NCBI GenBank assembly: GCA_963738205.1
Contig: CAVTVQ010000007.1
Coordinates: 124,001-188,000 of the forward strand
Direction of reading: 5' to 3'
Source: DATFQE01 sp963738205
GTDB taxonomy: Bacteria > Actinomycetota > Thermoleophilia > Gaiellales > Gaiellaceae
Length of the DNA: 64,000 nt
Shown: positions 15,674 through 22,185 of the stretch, one piece after another
Layout: each line of letters starts with the position of its first letter
Position numbering within the stretch: position 1 is the stretch's first letter
The notes under the pieces: model-generated
The model's database searches: none
The model's input: only the letters and a program-made list of their open reading frames with translations
What the model was told of the DNA's origin: nothing
Made by a program: the position numbers and the translations under genes

Positions 15674-17227
15674 TTGGCTCTCGCCATTGCGCTCGCCGCG
15701 ACCGCGTGCGCCTCCGAGCCGGCGACGCAGGCCCCGATCGAGCCCAGGGCAGACGGCCCGACCGTCACGTTCCTCGGGCCCGACCGGCTCACGCGTCCGA
15801 CCGAGCTTCGAGCTGGTGCGCGCGCCGCCCGCGGCAGCCGCGTCGTCGCCGTGACGTTCTTCCTCGACGGGCGCCCGCTCGGCACCGACACCACCCGGCC
15901 GTACCGTTTCGACGTCGACCCCGGGCTCCTCCCACCGGGCCGGCGCGGCCTACGGGTGGAGGCCGTCGACAATCTCGGGCGGCGGGCGGCGGCGGAATCG
16001 GCCCAGCTCACGATCGAGCGACCGGGGTCCGAGATTCTCACAGCGGCGCCGGGCCGATCCTTCGCTCGTGCGCGAGCCGCCCTGGAGCGAGGCGGCGCCA
16101 CGGTTCGCCTCGCGCCCGGACGCTACGTCGTCGACGAGCTCATGCTTCGTAGCGGATCGCGGCTCGTCGGCTCGGGGCCGCGCACGGTGCTCGCCGCTCC
16201 GCCCGGACGGCGCTACTGGGCGCTCGTCGTCGCGAAGGGGCGGAACATCCGCATCTCCGACCTGACGATCGACGGAGGCGGAACGGTGTCGGGCGAAAGC
16301 GAGGGCGGCATCAGCGTCGCTGTCTTCGACGGCTCGCACGACGTCCGCCTTCAGCGCCTGCGCCTGCTGCGAGTGCGGACCGACGGCGTCAACACCTGGG
16401 GCGCGCATTCGGACATCTCGATTCAGGACTCGGTGCTCGACGGCGGCGGGAAGGCGGAGGCCGGTGTCGTCGCCCTCGGCTCGGACGAGTCGCGGGACAC
16501 AAGCGCCATCCGCAACCGGGTCCGCGGCTTCACCTCTTTCGGGATCCTGCTTCAGCAGCAGGAGCACGGGAGCCCGGCAGCCGACCTCCACGGCCTCGTG
16601 CTCGACAACGTCGTCAGCGACATCCGGGATCCTTCCCGGGACGGCTGCTGGACGGCGGCGAAGTACCGGACGCGCGGTTGCGGCACCAACGAGGGCGGGA
16701 TCTGGACCGGCGGGGTCGAAGCGGCGGTCATCGGCAACGCCGTCCGCCGCGCGAGATGGGACGGCATCGAGACGGTCGGCTCCTCGACCCGCACGACGAT
16801 CGTGGACAACGAGATCTACGACACTCGTGCGGGCATCTACCTGGAGCACTCGACCAACAGCTCGCTGATCGCCCGCAACCTGATCGTCGACGCGCTGACC
16901 GGGATCAACGTCGAATGGCGGCACGAAGGCGGGGGGTCGAGCAGGAACACGTTCGCCGACAACCGCATCGTCGGAGCCGAGACGGGGATCTTCGTCGACG
17001 TCGGCGGCGACCATCACCGGATTCTCCGGAACGTCTTCGTGCGCGGCGCCGGGCCGGCGATCGTGCTCCAGGGCTCGTCGCACAACGTCGTGCGCAGCAA
17101 CCGCGCGTGCGGCGGGCAGGGCGAGCCGCTCGTGGAGTTCTCGGAAGCCCGGTTCGACGACGGCAGCCCGGCGGTGCCCAGGAACAACCAGGTGCACGGG
17201 AACGACCGCAGGCGCTCGCCGTGCTGA
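15674..17227 (+). CDS. Secreted right-handed beta-helix protein with Ig-like N-terminal domain
   Basis: About 517 residues. From TTG 15674 the N-terminus MALAIALAATACASEP looks like a signal or lipoprotein peptide (cysteine after ATA, a weak lipobox). Residues about 30-115 resemble a bacterial Ig-like domain (VTFFLDGRPLGTDTTRPYRFDVD). The rest is a parallel beta-helix with repeats such as ISDLTIDGGG, SDISIQDSVLDGGG, LVLDNVVSDI, TTIVDNEIYDTRAGIYLEHS and NTFADNRIVGAETGIFVDVGGD, the fold of polysaccharide lyases and epimerases. It may cut or modify the EPS outside the cell. No ATG/GTG fits, so the start is uncertain. It overlaps the flippase start. Confidence 0.8.
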   Translation: MALAIALAATACASEPATQAPIEPRADGPTVTFLGPDRLTRPTELRAGARAARGSRVVAVTFFLDGRPLGTDTTRPYRFDVDPGLLPPGRRGLRVEAVDNLGRRAAAESAQLTIERPGSEILTAAPGRSFARARAALERGGATVRLAPGRYVVDELMLRSGSRLVGSGPRTVLAAPPGRRYWALVVAKGRNIRISDLTIDGGGTVSGESEGGISVAVFDGSHDVRLQRLRLLRVRTDGVNTWGAHSDISIQDSVLDGGGKAEAGVVALGSDESRDTSAIRNRVRGFTSFGILLQQQEHGSPAADLHGLVLDNVVSDIRDPSRDGCWTAAKYRTRGCGTNEGGIWTGGVEAAVIGNAVRRARWDGIETVGSSTRTTIVDNEIYDTRAGIYLEHSTNSSLIARNLIVDALTGINVEWRHEGGGSSRNTFADNRIVGAETGIFVDVGGDHHRILRNVFVRGAGPAIVLQGSSHNVVRSNRACGGQGEPLVEFSEARFDDGSPAVPRNNQVHGNDRRRSPC

Positions 17228-18555
17228 CTGCGCGCCGGAGCGCCGAGCCGGATCCGGTGGCCGGCGGGTCGGCGCTGCTCTTCTGGTCGAAGCTCGCGGG
17301 CAACGCAGGCTTCTTCGTCGCCGTCCTGATCCTCGCACGGCAGCTCGGCCCGTCGGGCCGTGGCACGATCGCGTTCATCACGGTGACGGCGCTCGTGGCG
17401 GCGCGCCTGGCCGGCCTGGGGATGCAGGAGGCGACGTCGGTCTTCGTCGCGCGCCGGCCCGAGGCCCGCAGCGCACTCCTCGCCAACGTCGTGGCGTTCA
17501 TGACCGTGAGCGCGCTGCTCGCGGGCGGGATCGCCTGTGCGGTGCTCCTGGCCCTCGGGGACGACCGCCCTGCAGGCCTCACGACCGCGGAGGTCGTGAC
17601 GATCGGCGCGGCCACGCTCGTTTCGGGGCTGGGCGACGCCGGCCACTGCTTCGTGCTCGGATGCGGCCGTTTCGGCCGGGTGGCGACGATCACCGCGACC
17701 GCGTCGTGGGTCTATCCGGTGTTCCTGCTCGCGATCGCGAGCACGGCGGGCCTCACCGTCGTCGCGGCCGCGCTGGCTTGGACAGCGGCGGAGAGCCTCC
17801 GCGCCCTCGCCTATCTCAGCCAGGCACTCCGGGACGCCGCACCGGGCCGTCCGAACCGACGCCTCCTGATCGAGGCTGTGCGCTTCGGGAGCAAAGCCTG
17901 GGTCGGCAGCCTGGCGCGCTTCCTGAACTTCCGCGTCGACCAGATCCTGCTCGGGATCCTGGCCTCCGAAGCCGTTCTCGGCATCTATGCGGTCGCCGTC
18001 AACGCGTCAGAGGTGCTGCTCTACCTGCCGGCGGCCACCGCGACCGCGCTGCTGCCGCTGGCCGCCCGGGTTGAAGGAGAGCTGCGCGCGGAGCAAGCGC
18101 TGCGCGCCTTCCGCGGCGTGGCCCTCGTCACGGGGGGTGCGTCACTCGTCGCCGCCCTCATCGGCCCGATCCTCCTGCCGCTGGCGTTCGGCGCGCCATT
18201 CCAGGCCTCGGTCACGCCGTTTCTGCTGCTGCTTCCCGGCGCGCTCGGCTTCGCGGCGATCGCGGTCTTCTCGAACGCGCTGATGGCCGCGTCGACGCCC
18301 GGGCTCTCGTCGTTCGGGCCGATCGTGGCGCTGGTCGTCGGAGTCGCGCTCGACCTGCTGCTCATCCCCGCGTACGGCGCCTCGGGCGCGGCCGGCGCCT
18401 CGAGCGCCGCCTTCCTCGCGGGCGGGGGCGTCGCGCTCCTCGTCTTCCGGCGGCGGGCGCCGTTCGGCTGGGCGGCGCTCGTCCGGCCGCAGCGTGAGGA
18501 CCTGGGCATGTTCCGCGCGCTGGCGCGTCCGCTCGGCGCAGCGCGCTCGAGCTAG
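17221..18555 (+). CDS. Wzx-like polysaccharide flippase
   Basis: A 444-residue polytopic membrane protein of the MOP superfamily with about 12 hydrophobic helices. Typical features are FWSKLAGNAGFFVAVLILARQLGPSGRG at the N-terminus (the start of Wzx proteins) and LNFRVDQILLGILASEAVLGIYAVAVNASEVL in the middle. It would flip undecaprenyl-linked repeat units across the membrane for the Wzy protein. GTG 17221 overlaps the beta-helix stop (TGA 17225-17227). The stop shares CTAG with the convergent GNAT 3. Confidence 0.9.
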   Translation: MLTARRSAEPDPVAGGSALLFWSKLAGNAGFFVAVLILARQLGPSGRGTIAFITVTALVAARLAGLGMQEATSVFVARRPEARSALLANVVAFMTVSALLAGGIACAVLLALGDDRPAGLTTAEVVTIGAATLVSGLGDAGHCFVLGCGRFGRVATITATASWVYPVFLLAIASTAGLTVVAAALAWTAAESLRALAYLSQALRDAAPGRPNRRLLIEAVRFGSKAWVGSLARFLNFRVDQILLGILASEAVLGIYAVAVNASEVLLYLPAATATALLPLAARVEGELRAEQALRAFRGVALVTGGASLVAALIGPILLPLAFGAPFQASVTPFLLLLPGALGFAAIAVFSNALMAASTPGLSSFGPIVALVVGVALDLLLIPAYGASGAAGASSAAFLAGGGVALLVFRRRAPFGWAALVRPQREDLGMFRALARPLGAARSS

Positions 18556-19631
18556 GACCCTACCCGCCGCAGAAGGGCCTCGCCGCCCGGCAGGCGCCAG
18601 GCGGTCGCGAGCGTGGCAGACGCCAGCCGACCCCTCGTAGTTGCCCCGACGAGAACGGTCTCGAGCCGCGGATCCTCGGTGGGAAAACGGTACTTGTACG
18701 CCTCCTCGCCGCCGAGGAAGCGGAACTCCGCAGCTCCTTCCCTGGCCACACGGCGGATCGTCTCCAACTCGAGGACGAAGCCGACCGACTCCCGGTCCCA
18801 CGCCGGGTCGCGACCGCCCTGGTAGGCGAAGTAGACGTTCCCGAAGAGGAACCCGAACTCCGCGGCGACCGCGTCGCCGTCGAGTTCGAGCAGGAGCAGA
18901 CGAAGCCAACCGCGCTCGAGCGCCAGAGCGGCGAACTCGCGCTGAAAGGGCTCGTAATCCCCGCAGAAGTGGCAGCCCTGATGTCGCCCGAAGCGCGCGC
19001 CGTGAAGACGGAAGACGGCGTCGAGGTCACGCTCGAGCGTGGTCTCGTCGGTTGGCCGGAAGTGGACCGCGTGACTGCGCTCCAGACGGTTCCGCGACTG
19101 GCGGACGTTCTTACGGAACCGTCCGCTCGTCGCGGCGAGGAGATCGTCCCACGAGCGGCCGGCCAGGCGCAGGATCGGGTACCCGGTCGTGCGCAGAACG
19201 CGGCCGTCGAGAGCCCCCGCCCAGCCTCGATCGCCGGCGAGCCAGTCACCGAGGAAAAGGTCGTGCGGCACAGTGGACAGGGCACCCTGAAGCGCATGCG
19301 CCGCCGTCGCGGAGTCATCGCTGTCGCAGATCGGGCCCAGGCGGTCGCCGTGCCCATGTCCGAGGAGCCGCAGCACGCGCAGCGGTCGCGCGGACCAGGC
19401 GAAGAGCGGCACGATCGCCTCGACCTCGTCGCCGCTCCGGGCCAATACGACGCGAAGCTCCCGCCCCCGGCCGTAGTGGCGCCACCAGAGCTCGTTCCAT
19501 TCCCAGGTCGCAAAGATGTTCGTCCCGTCTACAGAGAGCCGAGCCCAGCGGTCGCGGAGCGGCTCCAGGCGGTCGACGAGGTCGAACGTCGGTGCCTCGG
19601 ACAGGCCCTCCGGCCCGGAGGGTCCGATCAC
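18552..19631 (-). CDS. FemAB/BioF2-like acyltransferase (GNAT 3)
   Basis: A 359-residue third member of the Acetyltransf_6 group in the locus. The signature WEWNELWWRHYGRGRELRVV corresponds to HAWLFEWWRHYGG of the other two. Further motifs are FRKNVRQSRNRLE, FRLHGARFGRHQG, FGFLFGNVYFAYQGGRD and EFRFLGGEEAYKYRF. It starts with GTG 19631. It is more divergent than the other two and is likely to modify a different sugar or position. It is convergent with the flippase gene, sharing CTAG. Confidence 0.85.
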   Translation of the reverse strand: MIGPSGPEGLSEAPTFDLVDRLEPLRDRWARLSVDGTNIFATWEWNELWWRHYGRGRELRVVLARSGDEVEAIVPLFAWSARPLRVLRLLGHGHGDRLGPICDSDDSATAAHALQGALSTVPHDLFLGDWLAGDRGWAGALDGRVLRTTGYPILRLAGRSWDDLLAATSGRFRKNVRQSRNRLERSHAVHFRPTDETTLERDLDAVFRLHGARFGRHQGCHFCGDYEPFQREFAALALERGWLRLLLLELDGDAVAAEFGFLFGNVYFAYQGGRDPAWDRESVGFVLELETIRRVAREGAAEFRFLGGEEAYKYRFPTEDPRLETVLVGATTRGRLASATLATAWRLPGGEALLRRVGS

Positions 19632-19639
19632 GACGGCGC

Positions 19640-20236
19640 TTATAGCCAGGCGGTGATCAGGACGAGGATCGCGATGATTCCTGCGATTCCGACGACGAGG
19701 AAGTTCGCTGCGAGCGCCGCCGTCATCAGCGTCATTCCGCCGACGCGCCTGCGGGCGGCCGCTCCGTGCTCGGTCATCAAGCTCTCGGCGCCGGGCGCCT
19801 GCAGCGGCGAAGACGGACCCGAAGCGCCGGCCTGAGCGCGGTCCGGCCGTCCGGGCCAGACGACCGCACTCGCGAGGACGTCAGTGATGAACTGGTTGAG
19901 GCTGACTCCCTCCCGCTCGGAGGCACGTGTCAGGTTGGCATGCAGCGTCTTCGGCATCCGCAGCAAGAGCCGTCCGCTGTGGGTCGCCGCCGATTTCGGT
20001 TCCGGAATCTCACGCCCCTCCTCCAGTGCGATCCCGATCCACTTGGCCATCGCCGCCTCGATTCCGGCCAGAGCCTCGTCGGAGGTCTTACCGTGGCTCG
20101 TGCAGCCGGGCAGCTCTTCCACCGATGCCGCCCACGGCCTTGCCTTGTCCTCCCCATCCCGAACCAGGAGCAGGTGGTATGGACGACTCGTGTAGTCGTG
20201 CACCGAGCGAACCGCGGGTTTTCGAGCAGTACTCAT
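19640..20236 (-). CDS. HicB-like protein with ribbon-helix-helix and C-terminal membrane helix
   Basis: 198 residues. The HicB-like fold (about 19-80) includes YHLLLVRDGEDKARPWAASVEELPGC and TSDEALAGIEAAMAKWIGIALEEGREIPEP. A ribbon-helix-helix DNA-binding segment (88-125) reads GRLLLRMPKTLHANLTRASEREGVSLNQFITDVL. A linker (127-165) leads to a hydrophobic helix at the C-terminus (about 168-197, ANFLVVGIAGIIAILVLIT). No HicA toxin gene is adjacent, so this is an orphan regulator or antitoxin-like protein that may be tethered to the membrane. ATG 20236 is chosen because GGAGGGG lies 5 bases upstream; an in-frame ATG at 20281 is less likely. Confidence 0.8.
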   Translation of the reverse strand: MSTARKPAVRSVHDYTSRPYHLLLVRDGEDKARPWAASVEELPGCTSHGKTSDEALAGIEAAMAKWIGIALEEGREIPEPKSAATHSGRLLLRMPKTLHANLTRASEREGVSLNQFITDVLASAVVWPGRPDRAQAGASGPSSPLQAPGAESLMTEHGAAARRRVGGMTLMTAALAANFLVVGIAGIIAILVLITAWL

Positions 20237-20306
20237 GCTCCCCTCCGCAGTGGGGTGACGAAGCGCGTTGGTCTTCAGCATTGTAACCGCCTGGTAAAGG
20301 CGAATT

Positions 20307-20984
20307 TCATGGAGTCGCGTTGCCGATTTCGGCACGGAGCTTCCCGAGCGCACGGCGCGTGAGCCGCGAGACGTGGATCTGCGAGATGCCTACGCGACCG
20401 GCGATCTGCGACTGGCTGAGGCCCTCGAAGTACGCGAGGCGCAGCAGGAGCCGTTCGCGCTCGTCCAGGACATGAAAGCCCCGCCTGAGGACGATTCGAT
20501 CCTCGCCCAGCTCGTAGCCGTGCTCGAGCGCGCTGTCGCGATCGAACTCGCCGTTCTGACCGTCCACGACCTCCGCGACGCGAGCCCTCAGCGTCGGGTC
20601 GCTCTCCTGGAGCCGGCGCGGGATCCGAATCGGCCAGGCGCGGTCGCGTAGATGTCGCTTGATCTCGCCGTCGATCGTCGGGATCGCGTAGGTGGCGAGG
20701 TCGACGCCGCGATCGAGCTGGAACCGGTCGATCGCCTTGATCAGACCGATCGAGCCCACCTGAACCAGGTCGTCGAGCTGCTCGCCGTGCCCGACGTACC
20801 TCCGCGCTAGGCGGCGCACGAGCGGGAGGTATTGCTGGATCAGCCGCGCCCGTGCGTCGAGATCTCCGTTTCGGTGGTAGTCGCCGAGCAGCCGGCGGAC
20901 GGCCGCATGGCGTGATGCGGACGTGCGCGGCTTCGGCCCCCTTGGCGCGCCCCTTGGCGCCCGAACTGCGGCTGCGACGGACAT
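20307..20984 (-). CDS. SigB/SigF-type sigma factor lacking region 3
   Basis: 225 residues. Region 2 spans about 45-118 (LVRRLARRYVGHGEQLDDLVQVGSIGLIKAIDRF, GVDLATYAIPTIDGEIKRHLRDR). Region 4 spans about 165-218 (LDERERLLLRLAYFEGLSQSQIAGRVGISQIHVSRLTRRALGKLR). These are diagnostic of the SigB/SigF/SigG stress and sporulation group. Only about 45 residues link them, whereas members usually carry an additional region 3 of about 60, so region 3 seems lost. ATG 20984 has a good ribosome binding site (GGGGGAGG). No anti-sigma or anti-anti-sigma gene is adjacent. The divergent gene at 21122 has a SigB-type promoter. Confidence 0.88.
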   Translation of the reverse strand: MSVAAAVRAPRGAPRGPKPRTSASRHAAVRRLLGDYHRNGDLDARARLIQQYLPLVRRLARRYVGHGEQLDDLVQVGSIGLIKAIDRFQLDRGVDLATYAIPTIDGEIKRHLRDRAWPIRIPRRLQESDPTLRARVAEVVDGQNGEFDRDSALEHGYELGEDRIVLRRGFHVLDERERLLLRLAYFEGLSQSQIAGRVGISQIHVSRLTRRALGKLRAEIGNATP

Positions 20985-21059
20985 CTGCCTCCCCCACTCG
21001 CGTGCTCTCCCGCCGACGACCCTAGCTCTTGCCGACGAGAAATTCAATGACTTCATTAA

Positions 21060-21085
21060 GTCTAAACAATCGCGAGAGAGGGTAC
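21060..21085 (+). promoter_or_regulatory. Candidate SigB/SigF-type promoter
   Basis: GTCTAA (21060-21065), a 14-bp spacer, then GGGTAC (21080-21085). The SigB/SigF consensus is about GTTTAA-N12-15-GGGTAT. It lies 37 bp upstream of ATG 21122 and next to the divergent SigB-type gene, in a locally AT-richer stretch. Assigned by motif and context. Confidence 0.55.
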
Positions 21086-21121
21086 GTATCAATTAGTGGA
21101 TCACTTCGCTTCTCCCCCGCT

Positions 21122-21550
21122 ATGTTCTTGCCGCTTGTCACGTTTGTGATTTTCGCTCTCTCGACCGCCTCGTCGGCGGTTGCCACGGACGTCCCCGTGC
21201 CCTCTACCAGGCAGATTTTGGCTTCATCAGGAGTAATACCAGAGCAGTATCACTACGGTGGAGGCGCAGTATCACGACGGCCCTCTCTGGCAGTATCACG
21301 TTCTATCTCGGCGCCTATCGGGATATCTGCGCCACGCTTCGGTGGCGATGATTTCCAGCTATATCCCAGCGCAGATTCTCCTGTAGGTCTGGGCGTACAA
21401 ATCGCTTCCTCGCAGTATCAGCGGGACTCCGATCAGCCGAAACGCCGACTGATGCTCCTCGTGGGTCTCGGGTTCGGAGCCGCATATGTCCTCTTCCTCG
21501 CAGCGTGGATCTGGGCGACGCGGCTCAGGTCTCGCCCACCCCGCCATTGA
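21122..21550 (+). CDS. Exported single-pass protein of unknown function
   Basis: 142 residues. The signal peptide (1-22, FLPLVTFVIFALSTASSAVA) is followed by a low-complexity outer part rich in Ser, Pro and Gly (23-105). A C-terminal membrane helix (about 109-131, MLLVGLGFGAAYVLFLAAWIW) ends in the basic tail RLRSRPPRH. Codon use in the middle is unusually AT-rich compared with the neighbours, with ATA, GTA and TCA codons. That part holds four copies of the nonamer GCAGTATCA. ATG 21122 is preferred over the ORF start at 21029, because it gives a clean signal peptide and lies downstream of the SigB-like promoter. Confidence 0.65.
   Translation: MFLPLVTFVIFALSTASSAVATDVPVPSTRQILASSGVIPEQYHYGGGAVSRRPSLAVSRSISAPIGISAPRFGGDDFQLYPSADSPVGLGVQIASSQYQRDSDQPKRRLMLLVGLGFGAAYVLFLAAWIWATRLRSRPPRH
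21244..21420 (+). repeat. Four copies of GCAGTATCA inside the exported-protein gene
   Basis: GCAGTATCAC occurs at 21244-21253, 21266-21275 and 21290-21299, with start-to-start distances of 22 and 24 bp. GCAGTATCA occurs again at 21412-21420. The copies lie in different reading frames (QYH, AVS, AVS, QYQ), so the conservation is at the nucleotide level. The roughly two-turn spacing of the first three would suit a protein-binding array. Confidence 0.6.
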
Positions 21551-21606
21551 CACGCCCGCCGGAATCGGCTAGACCGCCACGTGGGGAGAGAGTCGGGGGA
21601 GGCTCG

Positions 21607-22185
21607 ATGAGACGGGTTAGGCGATTGCGGTGGCAAGCAGCGGCGACGCTTGTAGCCTGCTGCGCAGGCTTGGTCCTCATCGCGCCCACCGTCGCGGCGC
21701 CGCCGAAGCCGGAGCCCGCGCCGAAGGGCCCCGGCGGCCCAGTTCCGGAACCCCTTCCCGAGAGGCCCGAGCGACCCCGGGCCGCGACGACACCAACGCC
21801 GCCGCCGCCGCCGGTCTCGCCACCACCCCCGGCGTCGCCGCCGCCCTCCGAGGCGCCTCCACCGGCTCCCGTCCCGCCCGCGGAACCCGCGGTGGTCGTG
21901 CCGTCGCCCCCGCCGGCCGTCGTCGTCACGCCGGGCCCGCAACAGTCCACGCGGCGCGGAGGCGGAGCGAAGCGACCGGCGAAGACGAAAGCCAAGGTCA
22001 AGTCGGCCCAGGCCCGGAAGCCCGAGCGAGCCGTCGTGGCTCTCCCGCGCCTGGCGCGCAAGGCCGCAACGTCGCACGACGGGACGATGCTCGCGGCCGG
22101 GCTGGCGCTCTTCGTGCTCGTGCTCGCAGACACCGTCCTGCTGACGCTGTCGGCCGGCGTTGTGCGGCGCGCTCGGAGCGGCTAG
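21607..22185 (+). CDS. Exported proline-rich protein with C-terminal membrane helix
   Basis: 192 residues. Signal peptide at about 1-30 (ATLVACCAGLVLIAPTVA), then a long Pro-rich region (about 31-115, many PPPP and PxP runs) that would span the cell wall. A basic Lys/Arg-rich segment (118-150) is followed by a membrane helix at about 160-182 (MLAAGLALFVLVLADTVLLTL) and a tail RRARSG. It is not an LPXTG substrate. The ribosome binding site GGGGGAGG lies 5 bases before ATG 21607. It follows the gene at 21122 on the same strand by 56 bp and may be in the same stress or envelope operon. Convergent 4-bp overlap with the giant repeat gene. Confidence 0.75.
   Translation: MRRVRRLRWQAAATLVACCAGLVLIAPTVAAPPKPEPAPKGPGGPVPEPLPERPERPRAATTPTPPPPPVSPPPPASPPPSEAPPPAPVPPAEPAVVVPSPPPAVVVTPGPQQSTRRGGGAKRPAKTKAKVKSAQARKPERAVVALPRLARKAATSHDGTMLAAGLALFVLVLADTVLLTLSAGVVRRARSG

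Noticed and set aside
12860..17227. A 1455-residue open frame
   Set aside because: Most of it is out of frame over the Wzy gene or antisense to the Wzz-kinase gene; only the part after about 15674 codes for the beta-helix protein.
22022..22185. LPXTG sortase signal in the Pro-rich protein
   Set aside because: No LPXTG motif; it has a plain C-terminal membrane helix with a basic tail.
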